Source of the DNA: Nyssa sinensis
Lineage: Eukaryota > Streptophyta > Magnoliopsida > Cornales > Nyssaceae
Direction of reading: 5' to 3'
NCBI GenBank assembly: GCA_008638375.1
Contig: CM018051.1
Span: 30,760,740 to 30,824,739, forward strand
DNA: 64,000 nucleotides
This document shows positions 23,701-35,493 of this stretch, piece after piece; within the stretch, counting starts at the first letter, position 1, and each line of letters opens with the position of its first letter. A program made the translations under genes and the position numbers. The notes beneath the pieces are model-generated. The model was not told the DNA's origin, did not search any database, and saw nothing but the letters and a program-made list of their open reading frames with translations.

Positions 23701-26700
23701 CGATATATTATGACTTATTTTTATTCATAAATATGGCTGCTCTGAATATCCTATTTTTTGGCCTCTGAAATATTTCATAGGTGCTTTGGAATTTCTAATG
23801 TCCTGGATATTGAAGGGATTATCTTAAAATCAAGTCATACCACAAAAATATCAAGAAAGACACGAGTTCTGGGAGAAATACAATTTCATATATTAACCCC
23901 AAAAGTGAAAAAATTACAAGTTGTCACGCCCCGAATTCCAACGAACCCGAGGCGCGAGTAACGAGACAAGAAAAAATAAAATAATAACGAAATAAAGTAC
24001 AATCAAAGACATTCCAAACACTAACCAAATTCCCTATCCTGTACAATCCCTAAGGCCTTGCCCCTTGTTTTTCATAATAAACAAGGTATTTTACACACTT
24101 AACAGTCCTTTAATTTTTCAGAAAATTTTGACAAAACCTCGTTTGTTTTTCGAGCCATTTTTCCCCTGATAATCACAATACATCATAAAAATATACAAAA
24201 ACGTCACAGTCCATCCTCACTCGATGGTCACAAATCTCATAGAATTTAAATGTACATCGTCTAATTATACAATCCATCATATATACAGCTACACTTAAAC
24301 TTAAGAATCATCGACTCCCAATTCATTACACTATACCAATATCATTTCCATTCTTTTCACAATATACAAATTTTCTACAAGGCAAGAAGGAAATAAAGTA
24401 AGGAGCAATCTAAACGGAATTGACTAGACATGCATCATTTCCCATCAATACATGTAAAGCCATAAATTACATCCCATGAATACATTGTTCACATTTCATT
24501 TGGGCTTAAGCCCTTACATTTCAAAATATGCCCCATGGGCCAAAAATACTCCAAGTGCAGTCTCCTGCCAAAGTGTCACCAAGTCTCAGGTAGCAGGGGC
24601 ATCCTCATCTGTAATATGGTGTCCCATGAATGGGTCAGCTCAACTGCTGGTATGATATAGTGCTAATGCAAAAAACAAAATTAAGGACGTGGCATGTGCA
24701 AGTGTACATTTATCTCTACATGTCATGCAGCGTATTCAATGTAATGCATGATCAATATGCATGACGCACCTATGCAAACTCTATGCCACACCCATGTCTC
24801 ACTTTACGGTCCTTCCCCGAAGGCCTGAGTAACCTTGTTCTCATTTTACGGTTCGTCCTCGCTGGCATGAGTACCATGGCTGATTTTGGGTTTTTCACCA
24901 CAGGATCTACACCCTCATAATGTATAGCACCACGTGCTCAACTCACACTATGCTTTCAAGGAATCACACTATACCAATATGCCCTGATTCCACCATGCAA
25001 TGACATGTTCATAACAAAACAATCTACCAATACATGAAGCATGCTTAAAGTCATGCATATTCTACTTAAAGCAATAATCACATCACACAATTCAGTCCAC
25101 AAGTCCACATATCATGAACAATCCATTTGATCACATGCTCGGTTTTCACATTCATCATCTTGACAATTCCATAAATTACACACAATGATAACATATGAAT
25201 TACACATATAGTCATGGCTCACATCTATCATTCAATCAAATATCCAGGAAGATAATAAGAATCACATAGGCATAGAACTAATCAAACAATATGGCAATTA
25301 CCCCTAAACTCAATTCTATTTCTTACTTAGCAAAATACCATACTTGATAGGTTGATCTCAACCCTAAGAAGTCGTATTTGTAATATAGCGGATCTATCAG
25401 TGAGAATGTAGAAGGTCAGACCACCTTCTCCTTGCCTTTCCGTGTCCCTAAAATTACAAGATGTAACTCAGTCTGTTTGCCACTTGAATGATGCTATTCA
25501 TCAAATTTTTATGTCTTTATTTTATGAGCTTCTATTTTGTTAAAATAGACTCTACTATTGAGTTCGGATTGTCGAACAAAGTCGGTTTAGGCTTTCGCGA
25601 AATCCAATTTGGATATTTGTACTTAAAAGGGCAAAACGGTCATTTTGCGCTTCATGGGTTTCTAATTCTCAAGGCATCTTCTTGCAAATCGGATTCCACG
25701 GTTGAGTCTGGGATGCTCGAAATGATAAAATTTTGCTATTCTTTTATTTTAATCTGAGTCCGTTTGACCACTCTTTGACTCAGTGGAATTTTTGTTTTTT
25801 TTTTGGTCCTTTTAGCGTCTCTACTGGTCTTTTAAATTTTCGGGTTCCCGTCTCACAACATGGACTTTACCATTGGTCTCAGTAGGTCCAAGATAGTCAA
25901 AATATACTAATGACTTTCTTAATTCGGACATTGGGTTCTTTCGGTATATTTAAATTAATTAAACCAATTGAATTAATTTAATATTTCATTTACACAATAT
26001 ATATTTATTTGGAGGTTAACTGAGCACATGTGCCGGTAGGGATTTTAACTAATCAATATGTTATAGTCGTCTATAATATCACAAGTAAACTATCACTTTA
26101 TTTTTAAAATTGATATTCATTTCAATCTACCCCTTTTGAGATGAAATCTTTAGAGTTGCTATACAAAACTATAATTCAATTAACAGCTGAACTATATTTA
26201 AATCACTAGCTGACTTATTTTCAAATAATTCACAGATTCCAGTTTTTTTTTTTTTTTTTTCCAGCAGCTAATCACTGTCATAATTTATTAGAGAATGTAA
26301 ATTCAAAGAATCAAATTTATACCTGCTTTCTCATTAGGTGGTTCGTCTGTTATTGGACTAAAGGACCTGAGCTCCAATTACAAGAATATCCATGAGGCCC
26401 CTTTCACAATAAAATCAATAAAATTCCTCCATAGCTATCACCATGAAAGGGAAACGTTACATGGAAACCAGAGAATCAGTTTGCCTCCACAGCTTTTGAA
26501 TTAAACCCTCAGCTATCAGCAAAATTCTATCCATAGACAACCCATCTGCACCATCTAAACATTGCTGCACTACCGCACACCCATACTCAAACTATCCTCT
26601 GAATAGCGTCAAAAACCCCCGTAGGTACTGCAACAGCAGCTCTCGCTGCCACTTCCTGCTTGAGCACACACACCCAGTCGTGATTCAGCCCCTCTGCTCA

Positions 26701-26891
26701 AATGCTACACAAATACATACACATCAATCACTAAGCCACCTCAAAATCCTCTGCCCAAACGAAGAGACCCAACACCCACGCAACGTGCCATCATTGCAAA
26801 CTGTTAGTGGCGCAAGCAATCGAGATCGTCTGGCAGCAAACCCAACTTCAAATCTGAATTTCCAATTTCAGTTATAAACAAATTTACCACT

Positions 26892-27137
26892 TCAGACCTG
26901 AGATCTAATCCTGTGCGAATTCTTTCCGATCTCTCCTATCTCAATCTCGATGCTACGGTCGTCTGAATGCGAATCCTCGTCGGGGTTGCAATCTTGGGCA
27001 GCTGATACGAAGCAGCTGCAGTGGGCATCCCAAATGCAGTCTTGGCAGAGCACGAGGTTGTCAGTGGAGCACCGGACGGACCTGGGGTCAGAGCCGCGGT
27101 TGTCGCCATACTCGTTGGTGCAGCAATGGCCGAACAC
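26892..27137 (-). pseudogene. Captured CONSTANS-LIKE-type B-box zinc-finger fragment
   Basis: The minus-strand frame 27137-26892 is open for 81 codons and contains VRCSTDNLVLCQDCIWDAH followed by CSCFVSAAQDCNPDEDSH. C-x2-D-x4-C-x2-C-x4-H fits the B-box zinc finger as found in the second box of some plant CONSTANS-LIKE proteins (family knowledge: RCSTDNLVLCQECDWDAHG-like sequence). No first B box, no CCT domain and no start context are visible, and it lies wholly within LTR-S. A second, more decayed copy is at 63431-63660 in a related LTR. It is therefore a gene fragment carried by the LTR family, not a working transcription factor. Confidence 0.65.
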
Positions 27138-27346
27138 AATGGATCAGCCACAACAGATCTGTCCCCACTTTCTCTCTCCTCCATACAGCCCCACGACGAC
27201 AGCGCCGCTCATTCTCTCTCTATCTCTCTTTCTCTCAATTGTAACCACTGCCCTTCAGCACCCCCTTCTTTTACTTTACTCTTGCTTTTCTGATTTCCTT
27301 TTTGATTTCCTTTCATCTTTCTCTTTCCTGCCTTCTTGTTTGGTTT

Positions 27347-27351
<5 letters not shown>

Positions 27352-27402
<51 letters not shown>
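27352..27402. repeat. (TA)n microsatellite
   Basis: About 50 bases of uninterrupted TA in LTR-S. Confidence 0.95.
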
Positions 27403-27403
<1 letters not shown>

Positions 27404-27791
27404 CATTTAAGACACACACTACACACTCCACCGACACACACCAACTCCACACGCTGCACACACACACCCTGCTGTACTTTCTCTTCTTTTCTTTTATTTC
27501 CCCTTTATTTTAATTTATTTTATTTCATTTTACTTCATTTTGCCTCATTTCATTTCATTTTATTTTGTTTCATTTTATTTTTTTATTTTTTATTTTTTAT
27601 TTTTTTTATTTTTTTTTGGGCACACACGTATATACATATACACATATATTTAATTACACATAACAAGATTTAATTCAATTAAAAGTAAATAAGATTTAAA
27701 GAAATTCAAATATTGCCTGATCAAAAAAAAAAATTATTCCAAAATTTCGGATCTTCACACAAGCTCGGAAGGAAACAAAAAAAATGTGTTG

Positions 27792-29711
27792 TTACAAAAA
27801 ACCTAAATAATGGTCCTCGATGGGAGCTTCTCCCTCGGGATTTGTAGACTCCGCTGGGATGACTTCGGAAGGGCTCGAGGCAGGCTCATCTGTTGAAACC
27901 TCGTCCATGCCAGAGATATTGAGATTAGGATACAACTTTTGGATCGTTTTTTGAAAAATTTCATATATGTGGTTTGCGAATTCTCCGCCCAGCCTTTGCA
28001 CCTCTTTTTTAAGGGCTCTTTCTGTCATTTCTCTTGCCACTTGAACGCTGGTGGCAAAATTCACAGCTATAGCAGGCTCAGCCTTTTTTTTCTCTTTCTT
28101 TAAATTTTTCAGCTCTAAAGCTAGAGTATTCTTCTGTGACTCTAGAATGGCCACATTGTTGAGGGATTCCTTTAGCTGCTCCTCAAAGGAGAGAGATGCA
28201 GAGCGGGCTATCTCGAACTATAGCCGAGTTTCATCCAACTCAGCTTGGAGTTTATCCTCTCTTTCCGATTTCTCGAGGCAGTCCATGATAGTAGCCATGG
28301 CATGAATCACCTACAAATAAACAAAAAAATAGATAAGTTAGTAAAAAAGAGTTAATCACATATATAAAATAAACTAAACAACAAAATCTTACCCTCATAT
28401 TAGAAACCAGGAGGTCCCTGGCTATTGACCAAGGCTTTAGACCTTTAAAGAGACCCGCAACCGAGCTCTAGGCCTTTTCGTAGGCCCTCTTTATAGCCAT
28501 TCCCCCAATTTCAACCGAGGCTACACCGGGAGGAACTACGCCCATTTTTCCTTTGTCGCGAGATCTAGGGCATGTTCTGGGGGTTGAGGTGATGGTAGCT
28601 TTCGCCGAATAGTTAGCAAGCCAGCTCCTCAGAAACTGTACATTCGGGAGAACTAGATCCCCCCACCTCGATCCTCCTATTTTTTTGAGGAGGAGCTTGT
28701 ACCGCGGATATGGACGTTCCCCTAACCTTCTTGGTCCCAAGCGTCTAGCTCGTGAGAACTGTCTTCTTCAGAACGGATGATTTTTCCTACACTAGCCTAG
28801 CGTCCATGAAGTTTTGAACAGTGAGAATTCAGTCGTGAGGATGGTCTTACGAGTGAAGAAGTCTTCTGTATTGCTTTCGTAAGTCAGAAGTAAAAGTTGA
28901 GCTCTTCCGAGCCCTCTTATCTATGACAATAGAAATTCAAAAAAATGTCAGTCAAGTCGGAATGGGATTATAATATTCAGGTTAGAAGCCAAAGTTCTGT
29001 AGGCTCACCCTTAAAACCGATGTGCTAAGGGAAGAAGCTGGTCCAATTCTCGAAGTTTTCGTGTTCCCAACCACCATTGACAAAGAAGTACCACTTCTTC
29101 CATGTCTTGTTGGAAGTGGGTATCGAGGTCAATGGTTTGAACCTTTTGTCAAAGGACATGTAGTCTATCCCCTTTGACTTAAAGAACTTCATGTCCATAT
29201 TACTTCTAATAAGGTCCATATCTACTTCAACGTTGTTTTGGTGACCTAAAACTAAAAAGGCCATTAGTTACCTCTAACTGTTGATGTTCAGTTCAGCAGG
29301 GCAGATCTTGAACCAGCTAAAAAACTCGTTTATTAGAGGATGGAAAGGGAAACGAACACTGACCTCAAACCATTCAAGGTAGGCGCAAATCTCTCCTCTC
29401 TCAGTATCCAATGGGCGATCTACAGCCCTCGAAATCCTATAGGATACATTTTGAGGGAAATCAAAATTAATTCTAAGGTCATCTAGCATGCCCTTAGTCA
29501 TGGCATTCTCACCTTCCTCTCTCCTATGAGGCCGACCCGATGTACTAACCTCTCTATCCCTAGATTTGAGGTGCACCTCAATTAGGAGCACTTCTGAGCT
29601 GTTACCAGAGGCACTCTCAACTTCATTAGGGCCTACTGCCCCCTGATCTCCTATTTCCACCAATTGCCTTTCTTCCTTTCCCGTGCTTGAATAGGCATCA
29701 GAGGTCGACAT
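27792..29711 (-). pseudogene. Element A antisense gene, broken (gypsy-type transposon protein)
   Basis: Three minus-strand blocks match the three exons of the antisense gene of element B. Block 1 (29711-29025, start MSTSDAYSS) contains RREEGENAMTKGMLDDLR, FPQNVSYRISR, GEICAYLEWFEV, PAELNINS and SNKTWKKWYFFVNGGWE. Two stops fall at about 29277 and 29271, where B codes W and H. Block 2 is 28740-28468 (KKIGGSRWGDLV.., GVVPPGVASVEIGGMAIK). Block 3 is 28154-27792, a Lys/Glu-rich coiled coil ending in a Pro/Glu/Ser tail. Block 1 resembles the plant 'putative gypsy type transposon' domain. The gene has far fewer stops than the sense pol of the same element. Confidence 0.65.
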
Positions 29712-29920
29712 CCTCATAAATGAAGTAGGGAAAAAAAGGAATAATAAAAAACACACAACTAAGAAATGAGAAAGTTGTCACAACTAACCAGAAACTGAAG
29801 GATGAATGTCGAAGTAGTCTCCTCGTATATCGGAAACCGCCTAAGGGGCCTTCTTTTGCTTAGAATTTAACTTGAAGCATTGGAGAGTTCATAAAGGACT
29901 TTTCTTAAGGGGGGTTTCAT

Positions 29921-29930
29921 CTATTTATAA
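29921..29930 (-). promoter_or_regulatory. TATA box of the element A antisense gene
   Basis: TTATAAATAG on the minus strand, about 210 bases upstream of the MSTSD start. Element B has TATATAG at a comparable distance (45744-45738) from its antisense start. Confidence 0.5.
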
Positions 29931-30151
29931 AACAACCTAAGGAGGATCGATATTTATGGCCCTGATAGCCCAACCAACAGTTAGCCAATAATGGCCTCGA
30001 TTACTCAATCGGTGGCTAGTGCAATAATGAGGTTGTAACTATCCCATCAACGGTTGTTTTATCAGAATACGAAATGGCGCATTAATGAAAATACGTGTGA
30101 ATTTTCAGAAACCCTAACCTTAGCTCTGCATAGGTCCCATAGAACTGAGGC

Positions 30152-30168
30152 TCGAGGGGGGGGAGTAA
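30152..30168 (+). promoter_or_regulatory. Polypurine tract of element A
   Basis: CGAGGGGGGGGAGTAAC lies directly upstream of the 3' LTR start (30170). Element B has CGGGGGGGGGAGTAGC at the same place. Confidence 0.75.
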
Positions 30169-30169
30169 C

Positions 30170-30640
30170 TGATATACCATAAAGTGACAAATATATTCAA
30201 AGCATGACACATGTATGTATAGAGCTCTTTATGACAAAAATCAAGAAAGATTGCTCTATCCAGATCACATGGGCACAAGGGGGTTTAGAGGAATGTGGTT
30301 CGGAACATGGCACCGCCTTCCATATCCAACCGACCTCAGAATAAGAAAACAGAGTTCAATATGGCAACTACTATCTTCAGATATCTTCAAATCCCTACTT
30401 TTATGCTCCTAATCTTACTCAATTTAGAAGATCTGCAATCTATAAATAAGAGCATAAGGTACGCTTTCAATTCAGGTTCAATTATTATTTTCAATTATAA
30501 CTTTATTCTCTTTACTAATTTTATCATCGGAGCGGCTACCACCGGAGCTTACCTGGTAATCCTCTGATCCTGAGTTCTTGATAGGTAGCGAAGGACGGAG
30601 GCTCCTCTGATAAAAAAAAAGAAAAAAAAAAGCAACATTA
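30170..30640 (+). repeat. Element A 3' LTR
   Basis: TGATATACCATAAAG.. to ..AGCAACATTA (471 bp), collinear with 7086-7546; its terminal CA has become TA. It is followed by the target duplication TGTTA (30641-30645). The TATA box TATAAATA at 30441-30448 points toward the PDC gene 460 bases downstream. Confidence 0.85.
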
Positions 30641-30645
30641 TGTTA

Positions 30646-30901
30646 CATTTAAGATATCTTGAAAAAAATTGAAAGAATGAATAATGGAGAAAAGCATAGT
30701 CCCATATTCACATGCCACAGAAAATCAGACTAGGGATTGGGTTAGAACCGCTGCTCTGTTCTACAATACAAATACAATACATACACATGCACGGTTTTCA
30801 CATGCCACGCACGCAACAATATAAATCAACTACAAATCCGGGCAATAGCCAGAAGCAGCCTTTCTCAGTTAAGTGAACCATAGTATTCTTTTCCAACAGC
30901 A
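30646..30901 (+). promoter_or_regulatory. PDC upstream region with candidate TATA box
   Basis: The short gap between element A and the PDC start codon. TATAAAT at 30820-30826 is about 76-82 bases upstream of ATG 30902, a plausible core promoter position. Nothing else is recognisable. Because the gap is so short, distal regulatory sequence would have to lie inside the LTR or beyond element A. Confidence 0.45.
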
Positions 30902-32035
30902 ATGCCAATGCCAATGCCATCGATTCGCATCTCCAATAATAATATTGCTCTACCTCTGCATACACATCTCATGACATGCTGTGTTCACTCGTTTTCCTTT
31001 TCCTTCCCAAATAGGCTGCCATTTTATTTATCTTCTACCACCAAAATATCACCACCACTGCCACATCATCAGCCTCTGCCGTTTATAAAAATTAATAAAA
31101 AAAATCATGCTAGTTGCTTCTCAATTCCCCGCATCGGTATGGCTGCTGATTCATCACTACTTGATCATAACATGAGTGACACATGCGAGGAAAGCATCTC
31201 CGAGACCGTTTCAGCCGACTCGACACTAGGCGCCTACCTTGCCCGTCGACTTGTTCAGGTTGGCATTACCGATGTATTCGCTGTTCCAGGAGACTCCATT
31301 CTTTCCCTTCTCGACCACATCACTGCTCAACCAAGCCTTAACCTTATTGCTTGCTGTAATGAGCTCAACGCTGGATACGCTGCTGATGGGTATGCTAGGT
31401 CACGTGGTGTTGCTGCCTGTGTATTCACCTTTAATGTTGGTGGCCTCAGCGTTGTCAATGCCATTGCTGGTGCTTTCTGTGAGAGTATTCCTCTCCTATG
31501 TATAGTTGGAGCTCCCCACTCAAATTACTATGGCACTAACGCTACTCTCCACCACGCCATTGCCCCCCTAGATTTTAACAAAGAGCTCAGATGCTTCGAG
31601 CCAATTACATGCTATCAGGTAATTATTAAATCCCTAGGTGTTGCTAATTCACTAGTTAAATTTCAAGCTAGAGATCGATGTATGGAATGAAGGACTAGCT
31701 AGCATATGTACATCTAACGTCAAAAATGAATGGGAGGGTTCTACTTCTCATGCTAGTCCTTGGTACTTTTGTTATATTATATAGATTATAATTCCAACTT
31801 ATTTTGTATTTTAATTGTTTTAATTGTAGGCCGTGGTGAATGACTTGGAAGATGCACATGAAAAAATTGATGCAGCTATTACAACAGCTTTGAAAGAAAG
31901 CAAGCCTGTCATCATAAGCATAAGCTCTAACTTGCCCGGCAGGCCTCATCCTTCTTTCAATCAAAAGCCAATCCCATTCTGTTTTCCTCTCAAGTAATTC
32001 TTAGTATTATCGCGCCAACAGTAGTGCTATTTGGA

Positions 32036-32069
<34 letters not shown>

Positions 32070-34171
32070 AAGTTTAGAAATAACCCTTCCCTTTACTGAA
32101 ATTTCTTTACAGAGTTAGTAATCCAATGTCCTTAGAAGCAGCAGTGGAGGCGGCAGCAAAGTTCTTGAACAAAGCAGAGAAGCCGGTTTTGGTGGGTGGG
32201 CCTAAATTGCGAATTGCCGATGCATGCGGCCCCTTTGTTGAGCTAGCCGATGCTTGTGGCTATGCCCTGGCAGTCATGCCCGCAGCAAAAGGGCTTGTAC
32301 CTGAGAACCATCCGCAGTTCATTGGGACTTACTGGGGTGCAGTGAGCACAGAATTCTGTGCTGAGATAGTAGAGTCTGCCGATGCTTACCTCTATGCTGG
32401 ACCCATTTTTGATGATCTTACCTGCGTTGGAAACTCATTTATCTTCAACAAGGAGAAAGCAATTGTAGTGCAACCAGAACGAGTAGTGATTGCCAATGGA
32501 CCTACATTTGGATGCATTCAGATGAAGGACTTTTTCCAAGCACTGGCAAAGAGGCTTAAACGTAACACGGCTTCTTACGAAAGCTACCGTCGCATCTATG
32601 TTCCGGAGGGACTCACTCTCCTGTACTGTAATCCCAAGGAACCACTGACGATCAATGTTCTTTTCAAACACACACAGAGGATGCTATCAAGTGATTCTAT
32701 AGTGATTTCGGATGCAGGAGATTCGTGGTTTAATTGCCAGAAGCTAAAATTACCACAAGGATGCGGGTATGCAATGAATCATCAAAACATAGAATATCTA
32801 ATGTCACTTGAATGCATGTTAAACTTTATATATAATCTTAACCAAGAATTAGTGAAATTTTTTTATGCAGGTATGAATGTCAATTGCAATATGCATCAAT
32901 TGGTTGGTCAATTGGTGCCACTCTTGGATATGCACAGGCTACACCAGAGAAGAGAGTTATGTCTTTCACTGGGGATGGGAGCTTCCAGGTATATTTAATT
33001 TTGATTTGTTCGCGGCAACCATTTATTAGAAATAATATTGCTAAACATATTTTCCCACTTACGTATATAAGGTCACGGAATTTACATGCATCTACTTTTC
33101 TCATTTCTAGATGCAAGAGAGTGAAATTCACAATAATAAATGCACATGAGATTGTTTGTTCACAGTTGATTGATTCAATCTGTTTAATAATTAATATATT
33201 TGAAAAATATATAAATATATTAAAAATTATGAAGTAAATTTTTTTTTATTTATTTAATAATAAATAACAAAATATAAATATAATCATTTAAATTATCTTA
33301 TTGAATAAGTTTTTTCCTTTTTAAATTTCATCATTTGAACATCAAATATAAGAGATTTTGTGAAAAAAAATATAGAGAATAAAAAGACAAAAAAGGTGGA
33401 TTGATTTTTTGAAAAATCAGTTAGTTCAATTGATTTTTTCAATTCTTTAGTAAAAAGAGTAAATTAATCGAATCGATTTAATATCTGATTCCTGGTTCGG
33501 TCCGTTCTGTTAACTATGGTTATACATAATATTTTTATAGATAAACTCATCTCTAATATATATAAAATATGAAAGAACACTTATATCATTTTGAAAAAAT
33601 AAGGCTGGAAGGGAGGTATTTGTAATTTGTTAATAAAAATAGAAGAAATCAGTTTAATTTCAGAAACTTCATTAGAAGTCTTTGTTATTATTAGAAATTT
33701 AAAAAAAAAAAATCAACGTAATTCTTTTGTTACTGCATGTTGGGTAGATGACAGCACAAGAAATGTCGACAATGTTGCGATGTGGACAGAAAAACATAAT
33801 ATTTCTAATAAACAATGGGGGATACGCCATGGAAGAACTGATGAATGAGGCTCCTTACAATGTGATCAAGAACTGGGACTACACTGGGTTGATTCACGCA
33901 CTCGACAATGGCGAAGGAAAGTGCTGGACGGCTAAGGTCATTTTGACTAGCTATATAAAGTGAGGAAATTAAATTAACTTTATCATTGGGTGATTTTTTT
34001 ATAATTTGATTTAATTAGGTCCATTGCGAGGAGGAGTTAACAGGTGCTATCGCGATGGCAATGGGGGATAAGAAGAATTGTTTATGCTTTATAGAGGTGA
34101 TTGTGGACATGTATGATACAAGCAAAGAATTGCTTCAATTTGTGAATTGTCTTGCTGCTCCAATCCTTTAA
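30902..34171 (+). CDS. PDC: Pyruvate decarboxylase, six exons
   Basis: Thiamine-diphosphate enzyme converting pyruvate to acetaldehyde and CO2 in ethanol fermentation, normally cytosolic. Exons by GT-AG: 30902-31618, 31830-31993, 32113-32766, 32871-32988, 33748-33936, 34019-34171 (TAA), giving 664 codons in a continuous frame. Catalytic residues expected in the family are present: VPGD (Asp131), CCNELNAG (Glu154), NATLHHA (His217/218), the ThDP motif GDGSF (546-550) to NNGGY (573-577), and Glu580. The family is usually near 590-610 residues. The excess is an N-terminal stretch of about 79 residues with no Asp or Glu and many Ser, Pro, His and basic residues, resembling an organellar transit peptide. 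An internal start at Met80 (31139) would give a normal cytosolic form. The C-terminus ([16 protein letters not shown]) departs from the usual ending. It looks intact; expression is unproven. Confidence 0.92.
32037..32061. repeat. (TA)n run in PDC intron 2
   Basis: TA dinucleotide run followed by TGTGTGTG inside the intron 31994-32112. Confidence 0.9.
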
Positions 34172-34552
34172 TTTCTTAAGTTTACTCATCGCTCCTTAAG
34201 CTAGCTCTACCATGTCGGCCTCTCTAGCTTGTACTACGAATATATATTATATAGAATAAATAAATGGCAACTCTTTGAAATCTTGATGTATTTCTTTCAA
34301 TCCATGCATTTCATGTTGTGAAATATTTTGTCATTGAATTTTCTTTTTCTTTTTCAAAAGAGCTGACGTGGTGAGAAGTACTAGTATCAAAAGCTAACGT
34401 GGTAGGTCCCAAATTATGATTTTTTTTTCAAAAGCCATCCGATTTTTATTGTGAGGACAATTCCTGATTTTTATTTTTATAATAGAAAATAGGAGTAAAA
34501 TGTAAAATATCTAAATTTTTGAAGATCATGGCCACCTCTAGCCCACCTTATA
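34172..34552 (+). terminator. PDC 3' region with polyadenylation-like signal
   Basis: AATAAA at 34255-34260, 84 bases after the stop codon, is a plausible near-upstream polyadenylation element; plant signals are loose. The remainder up to 34552 is AT-rich with no gene seen. Confidence 0.4.
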
Positions 34553-34560
34553 TCCTCCGC

Positions 34561-35049
34561 TAGGAATGGCAATGGGGTGGGTTTAGGGCGGGGTGACCCT
34601 TCCTCAACTTTGACCCCGTTTATATTTTTCACCCCCGACCCCGTCCTGTCCCGTTTAGAGGTTTACCTCGACCCCGATCTCATTTATATTCCTCGACTTT
34701 ACCTCACCCCGAACCTTGATATATATATTTTTTAAGTAAGTTAAAATTTTTATTTTGATAAGTAAATTAAAATTTTTTTTGCCATAATAACTAATAAAAA
34801 AAATATATGAGTGTGATATGAAAAATCATAAAACTAATTTTATATAGTGTTATTTATTGGTAAATATAGTGTATATATATAAAAAAAAAACTTAATATAA
34901 AAACGGGGCGGGGTGACCAACCCCTGAACCCCCCCTCCCGGTGAACCTGACGGGGTTTTAAAAGTCATACCCCGACCCCGTTTATGAACACTCTATACCC
35001 GTCTCATTAAGGGCGAGGCAGGGTAGGGCGGAAAAAATTGCCATCCCTA
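34561..35049. mobile_element. hAT-type MITE, 489 bp
   Basis: Termini TAGGAATGGCAAT and ATTGCCATCCCTA are inverted repeats of each other with one mismatch. Flanks TCCTCCGC (34553-34560) and TCCTCCAC (35050-35057) form an 8-bp target duplication with one mismatch, the length expected for hAT elements. The inside is G/C-homopolymer-rich near the ends and AT-rich in the middle, with no transposase frame. It is non-autonomous. Confidence 0.85.
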
Positions 35050-35488
35050 TCCTCCACTGGCTATAGATGAATTGTCTCAGTTCATTTATAACTGTGATCT
35101 AATATTGGACCTTAATGCCAAAGAGTACTTCTACAGTTGAACCAACAAAAGAAAAGATGGCATGGTTATTCAAAGTAAGCTTGATAGAGCTCTTGTTAAT
35201 CCCTGGTTTTTGATCATATATTGTCCATACAGAAACCTTTTAAATATTTTAATTACTGGACTAATCATAGAGATTTTATCGAGATTATTAATCAAACATG
35301 GAATTATCAGGAGAATGGATACCTAATGTTCCAAGTAACTCAGAAGCACATGAAAAAACAAAAAACAAAAAACAAACTATCAATGATTTTAATAGAAGGT
35401 GTTATAGTAATATCTCTCTCAAAACTGCAATTTCTAGAGAAGAATTGGAAAATACTCAACATGACTTCTTTTCCTATTGTATTAATAT
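35050..35488 (+). pseudogene. L1-like LINE, left part (endonuclease end and linker)
   Basis: The frame from about 35069 reads DELSQFIYNCDLILDLNAKE, then RKDGMVIQSKLDRALVNPW after a stop that falls where LINE endonucleases have a Trp. This is the typical C-terminal endonuclease pattern. KPFKYFNYWTNHRDFIEIINQTW (35235 on) is the linker upstream of reverse transcriptase. Stops and frameshifts are present. It is cut by element B and resumes at 46626. The 5' part of the LINE is not recognised upstream. Confidence 0.7.
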
Positions 35489-35493
35489 ATAGG

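Larger units (their letters stand above)
23922..27759 (-). mobile_element. LTR-S: solo LTR on the minus strand inside element A
   Basis: Minus-strand start TGTGAAGATCCGAAAT (27759) and end ..TTCGGGGCGTGACA (23922). Flanks CAAGT (23917-23921) and CAAGC (27760-27764) form a target duplication with one mismatch. It splits the 3' region of element A. Contents on the minus strand: low-complexity A/T tracts, a (TA)n run (27352-27402), a CONSTANS-LIKE-type B-box fragment (27137-26892), the periodic motif (25874, 25704, 25559) and the shared block at 24655-24623. No primer site or pol domain is present. Confidence 0.7.
7086..30640 (+). mobile_element. Element A: old Ty3/gypsy Tat-type LTR retrotransposon with nested insertions
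   Basis: Bounded by related LTRs (7086-7546 and 30170-30640) and by a perfect 5-bp target duplication TGTTA (7081-7085 and 30641-30645). The internal order is primer site, gag, protease, RT, RNase H, a second RNase H, integrase, hairpin repeats and an antisense gene, matching element B. Coding regions carry many stops and frameshifts. The span includes at least three foreign LTRs (7879-13925, 18538-21650, 23922-27759) and an older LTR-like fragment (7832-14825). The two LTRs differ at many sites (on the order of one in seven by eye), so the insertion is old. Confidence 0.85.

Noticed and set aside
26892..27137. A functional B-box transcription factor gene
   Set aside because: Only one partial box, no CCT domain, lies inside an LTR, and a related copy has a stop in the same place.
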